Part shown: positions 16,883 to 24,920 of the stretch, in pieces
How the letters are laid out: every line of letters starts with the position of its first letter
Position numbering within the stretch: position 1 is the stretch's first letter
NCBI GenBank assembly: GCA_031379665.1
Contig: JANNFI010000080.1
Span: forward strand, 38,334 to 102,333
Source of the DNA: SZUA-254 sp031379665
GTDB taxonomy: Bacteria; Bacteroidota; Ignavibacteria; UBA10030; SZUA-254
Direction of reading: 5' to 3'
DNA length: 64,000 nt
The notes under the pieces: model-generated
The model's input: the letters and a program-made list of their open reading frames with translations, nothing else
Databases searched by the model: none
What the model was told of the DNA's origin: nothing
Made by a program: the position numbers and the translations under genes

Positions 16883-17692
16883 TTATCCGGCGAGTTCTCG
16901 CCGGACCCCGGGGATGTCGGCCGGCTGCGTGAGGTCGGGAACCCGTTCCGACGCGCTGATCGCGAAGACGCTCCCCGGCCGTTCCGAGGCCATCATCCGG
17001 ACCGCGACAGGCAGTTCCTTCTCGTTGCGTACCGGGTGGAGGGGCACCGATTCGAGAAATGGGATGATATCGTCGACGCTGAACCGGAAGATGTTCATAC
17101 TCACGCCGATCCGGCCGTTCCCGTCGGCGGCCGCGGCGATGTCTGCCGGCGATGGCTTCTCGATGATCTCCGTTACGAAACCCGAACGGTCGGTCTTCAG
17201 TACGGCGAACTGCGACGTCCGTTCCGGTGGGAATCCCAATGCGTCCCTGTCGTAATTCACGAGGGCGTTGGGGTGGGGGTCGTCCAACAGCGTCTTGAGT
17301 ACGTCGACGGAATAGATATTATCGCTGTTGCACACCGTGCATTTCCCGCCGCGCCAGGCGCGCCGCGCCGCCAGGACGATCGCGAGGGCGTCGGCGGTAC
17401 CGAGCGGCTTCGTCCTGCCGGCCGGAATCCGCTGGACGACGTATGAAATCGCGAGCGAGGGAAAATCATTCGCGTGTCCACCGGCCGCATAGTGGTCGGT
17501 GATGGACGAATCGCGCTCGCCGGTGACGATCACAACCTCGGCGTATCCGGCGGCCGCGATGTTGGAGAGGCAGAAGTCGAGGAAGGGTCGATCGCCCGAC
17601 CCCACCGGTATCATCGCCTTGGCCATCCCGACGGCGGCCTGTTTCATCCGGGACGACATCCCGCCGGCGAGCACGACGATGCGGCGATCCAT
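16883..17692 (-). CDS. sugar-1-phosphate nucleotidyltransferase-like protein
   Basis: Small cytoplasmic protein of the NTP_transferase fold. The N-terminal signature is VVLAGGMSSRMKQ, with a Lys shortly after (AKAMIPVG) as in glucose-1-phosphate nucleotidyltransferases, then AEVVIVTGERDSSI and CNSDNIYSVD for the metal-binding Asp-containing loop. No signal peptide. Its ATG overlaps the stop of the upstream kinase gene as TGATG, so the two are translated together. Such a pair suggests salvage: kinase makes a sugar-1-phosphate, this enzyme converts it to a nucleotide sugar. Which sugar and nucleotide are used is unknown. MobA-like function is unlikely because of the glycan operon setting. Confidence 0.8.
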   Translation of the reverse strand: MDRRIVVLAGGMSSRMKQAAVGMAKAMIPVGSGDRPFLDFCLSNIAAAGYAEVVIVTGERDSSITDHYAAGGHANDFPSLAISYVVQRIPAGRTKPLGTADALAIVLAARRAWRGGKCTVCNSDNIYSVDVLKTLLDDPHPNALVNYDRDALGFPPERTSQFAVLKTDRSGFVTEIIEKPSPADIAAAADGNGRIGVSMNIFRFSVDDIIPFLESVPLHPVRNEKELPVAVRMMASERPGSVFAISASERVPDLTQPADIPGVRRELAG

Positions 17693-18831
17693 CAGTCAGG
17701 CCCTCCCGTGGGTTCGTTCCTCGTCCCCGCGTCCACGGTGATGACGTATGCCTCGCCGCCGAGGGCGGTGATCGCCGCGGCCACGGCCTCCGCGGTGTCG
17801 GGCGCGTACGCGAACATACAGCCGCCGCCCCCCGAGCCGTTGATCTTGCACCCGGCGGCGCCGGCGCGCAGAGCGGCGTCGATCATACCATCGATCTTCG
17901 GCGTCGATATTTCGAGCGCGCCGCCGAGGATCGATTGCTGTTCGTTCAGCATCTCCCCGAGCGCCCTGGCGTCTGGTTCCGCTTTCTTCAACAGTTCATA
18001 GCCCTCGCGCGTGATATCCCTGTTCCTGAGCGTCGCCCTGATGAAATTCCTGTCGCCGGCTGCGTGTTCCTCGAGGAAATGGTCCACCTCCGATGGATGG
18101 ACGGTGTGGAGGGAGAAATCAGGATGGCGTCCCCGCACCGACGTCACGATGTCGAGCACGCGCGTCTTGGTCTTCGCAAGGATCGCCTGCGTGTCCTTCT
18201 GCGCAAGCGAATCTCCGAGGACGAATTTCCCGAGCCGGGCCGGGAGCGCCTCGATGCGGGTCTCGGGAAAGAACGACTGGAAGAGGAGGCCGCCGATCGC
18301 CGTCGCGTACTGGTCCATCTGTCCTCCAACGCCGCCGGCCATAACGACCTCGGCCCTGTGCGCCAGGAGGGCACACTCGTCGGGCGAGAGCGCGCGCTCC
18401 TGGTCGCTCATTTGGGAGAGGAGCCCGATCCAGGAGACGACCATCGCGGACGAACTCGAGGTGCCTCCCCTGATCGGGATGTCGCCGCGGATCGTACAAT
18501 CGAACCCGGTGGAAAACGTGAGGCCTTCCTTCCGGAGGGCTTCGACGCCGTTAATGAGGAATTTCCTCCAGCCGACCGCGCCCAGGCCGAACCTTTCGCC
18601 GACCCAGTCGGGGGTCGCGTCGAGGTCGAAACCGAACTCCTTCGAAATATCGGGCGCGATCACCCTCACGTGGAGATCGGGCCGTAGCCTGCCCTCGATC
18701 CCGAGCCTCAGCGAAATCGCAGCGGAGATGACGGGAAGGTCGAGGTAGTCCTGGTGCTCGCCAAAAAGACAAACCCTGCCGGGCGTCGAAACCCGCCAGG
18801 GACCCGGGTTCCGGGATGGTCGGCTGCTCAT
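17692..18831 (-). CDS. GHMP-family sugar kinase, galactokinase-like
   Basis: Cytoplasmic ATP-dependent sugar 1-kinase. GHMP motif 1 is the galactokinase-like TPGRVCLFGEHQDYLDLPV (residues about 15-33), motif 2 is RGGTSSSSAMVVSW (phosphate-binding loop, normally PxGxGLSSSAA, here degenerate with no leading Pro-Gly-Ala), and motif 3 is KINGSGGGGCMFAYAP near the end. The length of 379 is typical. It is the first gene of the glycan operon; a TATAAT lies immediately upstream. Galactose is the natural guess given two galactosidases and an AraF-like importer, but fucokinase or GalNAc kinase specificity cannot be excluded because these GHMP subfamilies share the motifs. Confidence 0.87.
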   Translation of the reverse strand: MSSRPSRNPGPWRVSTPGRVCLFGEHQDYLDLPVISAAISLRLGIEGRLRPDLHVRVIAPDISKEFGFDLDATPDWVGERFGLGAVGWRKFLINGVEALRKEGLTFSTGFDCTIRGDIPIRGGTSSSSAMVVSWIGLLSQMSDQERALSPDECALLAHRAEVVMAGGVGGQMDQYATAIGGLLFQSFFPETRIEALPARLGKFVLGDSLAQKDTQAILAKTKTRVLDIVTSVRGRHPDFSLHTVHPSEVDHFLEEHAAGDRNFIRATLRNRDITREGYELLKKAEPDARALGEMLNEQQSILGGALEISTPKIDGMIDAALRAGAAGCKINGSGGGGCMFAYAPDTAEAVAAAITALGGEAYVITVDAGTRNEPTGGPD

Positions 18832-18844
18832 GAGGGGTGCGGGA

Positions 18845-18873
18845 ATTATAGTCGTTGGGAATGCGGCGGTAAG
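18845..18873 (-). promoter_or_regulatory. candidate promoter of the N-glycan operon
   Basis: On the minus strand a perfect TATAAT (18850-18845) is preceded, with 16 bases between, by TTACCG as a weak -35. It ends 13 bases before the kinase ATG at 18831, so the transcript would have only a 5-8-base leader. No other -10 match close to the ATG is visible. Confidence 0.5.
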
Positions 18874-19098
18874 ATAATTAATATTTCAGGATGGGTCAAT
18901 TTCATCGAATCGCACACACCCGACCGGCGGAACCGGATCGCGGCGATCGGCGTTACCACCCTTATATGGACCTCAGAACAACCTGCCGCCGTATGCCTCT
19001 TGCCGCAAGGATTTGTATATTATAGTCAATCGATACATTTCCAATCATTTCGGCGAATTCCCGGGGTTTCGGACGCCGACATCAGAAGGAGTCATACC

Positions 19099-19965
19099 AT
19101 GAAGTACGCAATCCTGCTCATTCTCGCGGCATTCCTCCTCGTCGGGTGTAGCGGCCGCGCGGAAGAGCTCGAGAAACAGAATGCCGCCCTCCAGCAGCAA
19201 AACAAGGATCTTTCGCAGGACCTCACGTCGCAGGACGAATACATCGACGAGGTTGTGACCTCGGTCAACGAAGTGTACCTGAGCATCGAAGCCGCCCGCG
19301 CCAGCGAGAAAAACCTGCTGAGCGAATCGAAGGGCATCGAGGGAACGAAGGCGAAAAACAAGGACGACGTGCGGAAGGACCTCCTGGGCCGTATCGCCAC
19401 GGTGAACGAAAACCTCCAGGCGAACTACAAGAAAGTGGATGACCTGCAGAAGAAGGTAAACTCCTCACGCAAGCAGTCCGGCGCGCTCCAGACGATGGTC
19501 GACAACCTCCGCAAGACCATCGAAGAACGCGAGCAGTCGATCGCGGCCCTCGAGATGAAAGTGAGTGGCCTCGAAGGCGAAGTCGCGGCGAAGAGCGAGG
19601 TGGTGCGGCAGCGCGAACTTGTGATCGACGCGCAGAAGAAGGAAATCGCGACGGTGTACTACGTGATCGGCACGAAGAAGGAACTGGAAGAGAAGGGGAT
19701 CATCAAGGACGAAGGCGGGTTCCTCTGGGGCCTCGTCGGCTCGACGACCACCCTGGCGAGCGGCCTCGACCCATCGTACTTCACACCGATCGACAGGGCG
19801 CGAAACACCACTTTCCGGGTCGAGGGGAAGATCCGCGAAATCCTCCCGAAACGGAACGCCGAGTATTACACGCAACAGAAGAACGAAGGCGGCGAATCGG
19901 TCCTGACGGTCGCCGACCTGGACCATTTCTGGAGGGACAAGTATCTGGTCATCCTCACGGATTGA
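19099..19965 (+). CDS. coiled-coil lipoprotein of unknown function
   Basis: A 288-residue lipoprotein. The start at 19099 is fixed by AGAAGGAG at 19084-19091 and gives the signal MKYAILLILAAFLLVGC with Cys17 as lipidation site. Residues about 20-190 are heptad-rich and strongly charged (ELEKQNAALQQQNKDL; repeated Gln, Glu and Lys), predicting a long coiled coil. The last 100 residues form a compact region (TVYYVIGTKKELEEKGII, FTPIDR). The architecture resembles the coiled-coil lipoproteins of Bacteroidota sometimes called Cbp1-like, but no function can be assigned. It is monocistronic: a strong terminator follows 43 bases after the stop. Upstream, 18832-19098 is a divergent intergenic region shared with the glycan operon. 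Confidence 0.85.
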   Translation: MKYAILLILAAFLLVGCSGRAEELEKQNAALQQQNKDLSQDLTSQDEYIDEVVTSVNEVYLSIEAARASEKNLLSESKGIEGTKAKNKDDVRKDLLGRIATVNENLQANYKKVDDLQKKVNSSRKQSGALQTMVDNLRKTIEEREQSIAALEMKVSGLEGEVAAKSEVVRQRELVIDAQKKEIATVYYVIGTKKELEEKGIIKDEGGFLWGLVGSTTTLASGLDPSYFTPIDRARNTTFRVEGKIREILPKRNAEYYTQQKNEGGESVLTVADLDHFWRDKYLVILTD

Positions 19966-20008
19966 GGCCGACCCTCCCGGGTCCCGCAGGCCTCCCGATC
20001 CAGACAGC

Positions 20009-20042
20009 GCCGCTTCTCCCATTGGGAGGAGCGGCTTTTTTT
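20009..20042 (+). terminator. rho-independent terminator
   Basis: A 12-bp stem (GCCGCTTCTCCC / GGGAGGAGCGGC, one G-T pair) with an ATT loop is followed by seven T. It closes the transcript of the coiled-coil lipoprotein gene. Confidence 0.93.
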
Positions 20043-20094
20043 GTGGAGGTTATAACGATAATCTCAGTATATTCCATCCGTCAAACGATACACG

Positions 20095-20877
20095 ATGATG
20101 TCCTGCGCATTTCGTCAAAAGCCGGCTCAGCGTCACGTCGCGGCCACGGCTACCGTCTTCTTTTTCATCCGGATCCTCCCATTCATGGCGGCGATCATGC
20201 TGGCCGGGTGTTTGGGGGCTGGCGCCTCCGACGGCCGCGTCACCGTCGCGCAGTTCGAATCGCTGAACGACCTCGAGGCGCTGCTCCCCCTCACCCCGGA
20301 CTCCATCGTCACGCGGTACCGGAACTATGACAGCCTCGCCTTCAGGGAAATCTACTCTGAGAAGCTCGCCTACGTCACCGGCCTGATCGATTCCCTCAAC
20401 GCCTCCTTCCCGGAAAACCTTCGCATCGACACCCTCGCCATCGACCATTCGTTCTCCTCGTTCGGGACGGCCGCCAGGAACGGCAGATCGATCGGCATCT
20501 CGGCGAGCTACTTCATCGTCTTCGATGACTGGATCGTTCTCCGGTCGGTGGTCTTCCACGAATTCGGCCACATCGCGTATGACATCCTGGAGCCGGAAGA
20601 GAAGAGGGAGGTTGGATCGATCTGGAAGGAACTCGAAGCCGGCGCCCTCCTGTACCTCTTCCGCGATGGCGAGTACGCGGGCAATGCGCGCTTCGGCGGA
20701 CATCCCGACGAAAACCCCGCCGAGCTCTACGCCTCGGCGTTCAATCTCGTTCAGAACCGGCTACCTGAGATCAGGGTGCGCCTTACGTACGTGGAGCGTC
20801 GCCACTTCCCCCTCCTTCGACGACTCGCCACGCTCGCCGGCGCGGCGGGCGAGCCATTTCCGGAACCCCCGCAATAA
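20095..20877 (+). CDS. putative zinc-metallopeptidase lipoprotein (HEFGH)
   Basis: A 260-residue exported protein with a zincin motif: VVFHEFGHIAYDIL (about residues 155-168) gives two His ligands and the catalytic Glu, and downstream Glu residues (WKELEAGALLYL, DENPAELYASAF) could supply the third ligand. The N-terminal region is hydrophobic and contains a lipobox-like LAGC near residue 39 if translation starts at ATG 20095 or 20098; a start at ATG 20185 would give a very short MAAIMLAGC leader. Family not recognised beyond the HExxH signature. The gene lies just after the terminator at 20009 and its 3' end faces the peroxiredoxin gene with 14 bases between. Confidence 0.72.
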   Translation: MMSCAFRQKPAQRHVAATATVFFFIRILPFMAAIMLAGCLGAGASDGRVTVAQFESLNDLEALLPLTPDSIVTRYRNYDSLAFREIYSEKLAYVTGLIDSLNASFPENLRIDTLAIDHSFSSFGTAARNGRSIGISASYFIVFDDWIVLRSVVFHEFGHIAYDILEPEEKREVGSIWKELEAGALLYLFRDGEYAGNARFGGHPDENPAELYASAFNLVQNRLPEIRVRLTYVERRHFPLLRRLATLAGAAGEPFPEPPQ

Positions 20878-20904
20878 AAAAGGCCGCCGACTTATTTGTT
20901 CGGC
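20876..20904 (-). terminator. terminator of the peroxiredoxin gene
   Basis: On the minus strand GCCGA (20904-20900) and TCGGC (20890-20886) form a 5-bp stem around the gene's own stop codon, followed after GGCC by six T (20881-20876). Compact, but positioned correctly between convergent genes. Confidence 0.55.
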
Positions 20905-21530
20905 TGCGGCGTCATCCGCAGATACGGCTTGACCACCTTGTACCCCTTCGGGAATTTCGCTTTCAGCTCGTTCTCGTCCTGGATGGCCGGGAGGATGACC
21001 ACGTCCTGCCCGTCCTTCCAGTTCGCCGGCGTGGAAACGCTGAACTTATCGGTGAGCTGGAGCGAATCGATGACCCGGAGGATCTCGTCGAAGTTCCTCC
21101 CCGTCGAGGCCGGGTAGGTAATAGTGAGCCGGATCTTCTTGTTCGGGTCGATCACGAACACCGAGCGGACGGTCTGTGTATTTTCGGCGTTCGGGTGGAC
21201 CATGTCGTAGAGCGTCGCCACCTTCCGGTCGTGGTCGGCGATCACCGGGTAATTCACCGTCGTCTGCTGCGTCTCGTTGATGTCCCTGATCCAGTCTTTG
21301 TGGGCCGAGGAGGGGTCGACCGAGAGGCCGATGATCCTGACCCCGCGCTTGTCGAACTCCGACTTGATCTTCGCGACGTATCCGAGCTCGGTCGTGCAGA
21401 CCGGGGTGAAGTCCTTCGGGTGCGAGAAAAGTACCCCCCAACTACTGCCGAGGTACTCGTGGAATTTGACCTGTCCCTCGCTCGAATCCTGCGTGAAATC
21501 GGGGGCGATATCGCCTAAATGGAGAGCCAT
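20892..21530 (-). CDS. peroxiredoxin, 1-Cys Prx6 type
   Basis: Thiol peroxidase reducing peroxides. The start at 21530 is set by a strong AAGGAGG six bases upstream; a longer reading frame upstream has no such signal. The peroxidatic Cys45 lies in HPKDFTPVCTTELG, the Thr and Arg of the active site are present, and GLSVDPSSAHKDWIRDI and VNYPVIAD are typical of the Prx6 subfamily. No N-terminal signal, so cytoplasmic. Length 212 is normal for Prx6. It is probably monocistronic, flanked by a convergent metalloprotease-like gene and, upstream on the same strand, the response regulator gene about 110 bases away. Confidence 0.96.
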   Translation of the reverse strand: MALHLGDIAPDFTQDSSEGQVKFHEYLGSSWGVLFSHPKDFTPVCTTELGYVAKIKSEFDKRGVRIIGLSVDPSSAHKDWIRDINETQQTTVNYPVIADHDRKVATLYDMVHPNAENTQTVRSVFVIDPNKKIRLTITYPASTGRNFDEILRVIDSLQLTDKFSVSTPANWKDGQDVVILPAIQDENELKAKFPKGYKVVKPYLRMTPQPNK

Positions 21531-21641
21531 TGTAAACCTCCTTAGATTGATATTATTGTGGGGGGAAGAAGACGCTATGGTCAATGATACCAATTGCGTC
21601 AAAAAGATCCAAAAAATTCCGAGGACCCCGAAGTCGCCCGC

Positions 21642-22334
21642 TCAGGGCACCACGAGCCGGTACCCCTTCCCGTGGACGTTCTTGATTTCGAGGGCGGGGT
21701 CGGCCGCGAGGTATTTCCGGAGCTTCGACACGAACACGTCGAGGCTGCGGCCGTTGAAGATGTTGTCGTCGCCCCAGACCGAGGTGAGGATCTCGGAGCG
21801 TTCGACCACCTGATTCGGTCGCGACGCAAAAAGCCGCAGGAGCTGGGCTTCGCGACTCGTGAGGTTCTGATCCCGCTTCGAGCCGGTGAGAAGCTGGCGC
21901 CTGGCGTCGAACGAAAGCTTTCCGATCCGGAAGAGTTCTTCGCCGGCATCTTTCGACTGAGCGCCCTTCGTCCGTCGCAGGACTGCCTTGATGCGAAGGA
22001 GCAGCTCATCGATGCTGAACGGTTTCGTCACGTAATCGTCCCCGCCGATCCGGAACCCCTCGACGCGGTCTTCCTTGAGCGCCTTTGCGGTCAGGAAAAT
22101 AATTGGTGTAGCCGCGTCCTTCGCCCTGAACTCCTTCGTGAACGTGAACCCGTCCTTCTTCGGCATCATCACGTCCACCAACAAGAGGTCGAACGTCGCC
22201 TTCCTCGTCTCCTCGAGCCCCTCGACGCCGTTCGTCCGGAGCGTGACGCCGAACCCGTGCGCTTCGAGGTGCTCCCGGATCACGAACCCGAGGTTGGGGT
22301 CGTCTTCCAACAGAAGTATGCGGTTATCGACCAT
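21642..22334 (-). CDS. OmpR/PhoB-family response regulator
   Basis: DNA-binding regulator of a two-component system. The receiver domain (1-120) has the acidic pair in LLLEDDPNLG, the phospho-accepting Asp in LLLVDVMMPKKDG, the switch Thr in IIFLTAKA and Lys in YVTKPF. The winged-helix domain (about 130-230) shows LTSREAQLLRLFASRPNQVV and GRSLDVFVSKLRKYL, then VHGKGYRLVVP. The gene overlaps the 3' end of the kinase gene by 11 bases, so the pair is co-translated. It is the obvious candidate to bind the TTAACA array at 24071. Confidence 0.96.
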   Translation of the reverse strand: MVDNRILLLEDDPNLGFVIREHLEAHGFGVTLRTNGVEGLEETRKATFDLLLVDVMMPKKDGFTFTKEFRAKDAATPIIFLTAKALKEDRVEGFRIGGDDYVTKPFSIDELLLRIKAVLRRTKGAQSKDAGEELFRIGKLSFDARRQLLTGSKRDQNLTSREAQLLRLFASRPNQVVERSEILTSVWGDDNIFNGRSLDVFVSKLRKYLAADPALEIKNVHGKGYRLVVP

Positions 22335-24030
22335 CGTGCACCCTGAACCTCAACTCGATGGTCGTGCCGGCGCCCGGGACGCTCGAGGCCCGGACGCTCC
22401 CGCCGTGCCGTTCCATCACGAGCCGGACGTAGCTGAGGCCGATGCCGAAACCCTTCACGTCGTGGAGGTTGTTGGTCGGGACGCGGTAATATTTCTCGAA
22501 GATGTTGGGGAGGTGCTCCGCTGCGATCCCGATCCCGCGATCGGAGACCGAGAGGACAACCCAGCCTTCGGTGTTATACGTCGAGACTCGTACCTCGGGC
22601 GCCGTGGGTGAGTATTTTTCCGCGTTGTCCAGGACGCTGCTCACGACGTTCTCGATGTGCACCGCGTCGCCCCGGACGGTGTGCGAGCCGGCGCGGAAGT
22701 CTGTCACCACCGCGCCCCCGTTCTCCTTTACCCTGAGGGCCGAGTTGGCCGCCGCTCGCGAGGCGATCTCGTGAAGATCAACCGGCTCGTTCCTGAATTC
22801 GAACTCCCCCTCCTCGAGCGCCGCCATCTCGAGGATCCGGTCCACCTGCGACTTCATCCGTTTCTGTTCGTCGGCGATGATCGTGCCGTACATTTCGACC
22901 TTCGACCGGTCTTCGGCGACGTCGGGCCTCGCGAGCGCCTCGGTCGAGAGCGCGATCGTCGAGAGTGGCGTCTTGAACTCGTGAGTCATATTGTTGATGA
23001 AGTCTGTTAGTCGTCCGGCGAATTCCCGCTGCCGACGGAGCGTGCGGATCGCGTACCGGAAGCAGGCGCCGATGATGAGCACGAACATCAGGTTCAGCAC
23101 GAGCTCGGGCAGGATCGACTGCACAAGGTACGACCGATAGCCGGGGAACCAGAGGAGCAACTCGCCTGGCTTGCCGGAAAGTCCCGCCGGGAAGAGAAGC
23201 GCGGTGTAAGCTGCTGCCGGAACGGCCGCGCCCGAATCCATACGCGCCATCACCACCGAATCCCCCTCGAGGTCCCGGACGGCATACTCGTACGGGAGCG
23301 TGATCCCGTTGGCGGAGAGTCCTTCGGAAATCGCGGAGTCGAGCAAGCCCGGGCGGAGTCTCTCCGACAGATCGGCGAGCCGGCCGGCGGTGACCGTTTC
23401 GGCGACCCTCCCGATGATTTTCGCGGTGCGGGTTTCCTCGTTGGTGTGGAGGCCGTGCCAACCCCCCGCCCCTCCGTCCCACCTGATGGTGGAAGTAGAA
23501 CTGTCTGCCCTGATCTGGATGAAACTCACTCCGGTCTTGAGTCTGTTCGACGGAAGGTTCAGCTCGTAGCTGCCGCTTTCTTTTCTTTCGTCGAGGATCG
23601 TCGTGTCGAGCCGGCCGAGTTCGTCGAACACACGGATCGAAACGTTCTGCGGACCGTCGATGCGATAGGTCAGGCGGTCGCCGCGCACCTGGGCCGAGAG
23701 CGTGCCCGATTCGGATGTCATCACCGAGACGAAGACCATCGAATCGGGGGGCCCCGCACCGGGGAGCCGGCTTCGCTGCTTGAACCGGACGACGAACGGC
23801 CCGGTCGAGTCTGTCGAGTCGGTCGACGCAGTGAAAAGCCGGTCCCGTACATCGACCTCCTCGACGCGCTCGGAGGCGGCGTTGAGCGCAGCGAGCGCGT
23901 TGCGGTTGAACGATTCCTCCTTGAGTTCGACGTTGTTCCTCAGGAGCCGGTACTGCAGGTAGAGGATGCCCAGGAGCGCGATCGCCATCAGGCCGATCAG
24001 GATGCGGACGGTATTCCGGGAAAGTTCCAC
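22324..24030 (-). CDS. sensor histidine kinase
   Basis: Membrane sensor of the two-component pair. From GTG 24030 the protein has an N-terminal membrane segment (ILIGLMAIALLGILYL), a periplasmic region of about 270 residues, a second membrane segment (ELVLNLMFVLIIGACFRYAI), a HisKA domain with phospho-accepting His in NNMTHEFKTPLS, and HATPase motifs (SVLDNAEKYSP, SVSDRGIGIAAEHL, GFGIGLSYVRLVMERHGG). The reading frame stays open to 24156 without a better start; GTG 24030 keeps the typical short positive end (SRNTVR) before the first helix. A TATATT lies six bases upstream, so the mRNA may be leaderless. The sensory region matches no domain I recognise. Confidence 0.9.
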   Translation of the reverse strand: MELSRNTVRILIGLMAIALLGILYLQYRLLRNNVELKEESFNRNALAALNAASERVEEVDVRDRLFTASTDSTDSTGPFVVRFKQRSRLPGAGPPDSMVFVSVMTSESGTLSAQVRGDRLTYRIDGPQNVSIRVFDELGRLDTTILDERKESGSYELNLPSNRLKTGVSFIQIRADSSTSTIRWDGGAGGWHGLHTNEETRTAKIIGRVAETVTAGRLADLSERLRPGLLDSAISEGLSANGITLPYEYAVRDLEGDSVVMARMDSGAAVPAAAYTALLFPAGLSGKPGELLLWFPGYRSYLVQSILPELVLNLMFVLIIGACFRYAIRTLRRQREFAGRLTDFINNMTHEFKTPLSTIALSTEALARPDVAEDRSKVEMYGTIIADEQKRMKSQVDRILEMAALEEGEFEFRNEPVDLHEIASRAAANSALRVKENGGAVVTDFRAGSHTVRGDAVHIENVVSSVLDNAEKYSPTAPEVRVSTYNTEGWVVLSVSDRGIGIAAEHLPNIFEKYYRVPTNNLHDVKGFGIGLSYVRLVMERHGGSVRASSVPGAGTTIELRFRVHDGR

Positions 24031-24035
24031 AGTTG

Positions 24036-24065
24036 AATATACGAAAGCCCCGGGCAGGGTTCCAA
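24036..24065 (-). promoter_or_regulatory. candidate promoter of the sensor kinase operon
   Basis: Minus-strand TTGGAA (24065-24060), an 18-base spacer and TATATT (24041-24036). The TTAACA array ends five bases upstream of the -35, a usual place for an activator site. Confidence 0.5.
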
Positions 24066-24070
24066 GGCCG

Positions 24071-24105
24071 TTAACATTCCTTAACACTTGGTAACACCAT
24101 TTAAC
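24071..24105. promoter_or_regulatory. four-repeat TTAACA operator array
   Basis: TTAACA at 24071, TTAACA at 24081, GTAACA at 24091 and TTAACT at 24101 recur with an exact 10-base period between the sensor kinase and the divergent PDZ gene. OmpR/PhoB-family regulators bind direct repeats of this period; B. subtilis PhoP boxes have the same TTAACA core. Autoregulation and control of the divergent operon are inferred. Confidence 0.65.
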
Positions 24106-24176
24106 TAGGCGGATCGAATCTTTTTCGCAATGTTGTACGCATACTCTCCGGGACACACATCAGAAAGGAATCAGGA

Positions 24177-24920
24177 ATGAACAAACCCAGGATCCCCCTC
24201 GCCGCGTCCATCTTCGCCTGCCTCGTTCTCCTCGTCTGCGAGGCCGCTCAAGCCCTCACGCACGACGAGTCGCCCCAGCAGAAGAAAATGAAGACGATGC
24301 AGTTCGACGCCGACAAGGCAGTGATGATCGACGAGGTCGGGATGGTCGTCGTCGAGAAGGAAGGCAAACTCATGGTCGAACACATCGGACCGAAGGAAGC
24401 CCGCCCGAAGGAAACTGCCGACCTCGACGTCGTCGCGGGCGACGAGGTGGGGATGGCGGCCGGGAAGAAGGTCGCGACGGTCGCGGCCCTGAGGGCGGCG
24501 TACGATTCCACAAAACCTGGCGAGGAATTCAAGCTGGGGCTCCGCCGTGACGGGAAGGCGTTCATCGTGTCCTTCAAGCGGATGGACCAGAAAGACCTGC
24601 CAACGATGATGGTGATCAAACGCGACGGACCGGACAACCCGAACCAGGACGTCCGCCCAGCCCTGGGCGTCGTCATCGAGCAGAAGGAGGGGAAGGTCGT
24701 CATCGTGGACACCTTTCCGAACGCCCCGAAGGAGATGCTGAAGGGCGACGTGGTCAAATCGATCAACGGCACTGCCGTGAAGGACCTGAAGGGCTTCTCC
24801 GGCGTCTTCGATAACGTCGATGTGGGCGCTGACGTGAAGTTCGAGCTCCGCCGTGCCGGCAAAACAGTCACGGTGTCGATAAAACGGCCGAAGCCGCAGG
24901 GACAGGTCATCGTTAAATGA
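24177..24920 (+). CDS. exported double-PDZ protein
   Basis: A 247-residue exported protein without protease motifs. Signal peptide residues 1-28 (IFACLVLLVCEAAQA). Two PDZ-like halves follow: about 75-140 (DVVAGDEVGMAAGKKV, GEEFKLGLRRDGK) and about 160-240 (ALGVVIEQKEGKVVIVDTF, LKGDVVKSINGTAVKDL, VKFELRRAGKTVTVSI). Each ends in the LRRxGK strand typical of PDZ folds. It probably binds peptide C-termini or acts as a periplasmic scaffold. The stop overlaps the start of the NEW3 gene as ATGA, making it the first gene of a five-gene export operon. The divergent sensor kinase and the TTAACA array lie directly upstream. Confidence 0.82.
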   Translation: MNKPRIPLAASIFACLVLLVCEAAQALTHDESPQQKKMKTMQFDADKAVMIDEVGMVVVEKEGKLMVEHIGPKEARPKETADLDVVAGDEVGMAAGKKVATVAALRAAYDSTKPGEEFKLGLRRDGKAFIVSFKRMDQKDLPTMMVIKRDGPDNPNQDVRPALGVVIEQKEGKVVIVDTFPNAPKEMLKGDVVKSINGTAVKDLKGFSGVFDNVDVGADVKFELRRAGKTVTVSIKRPKPQGQVIVK

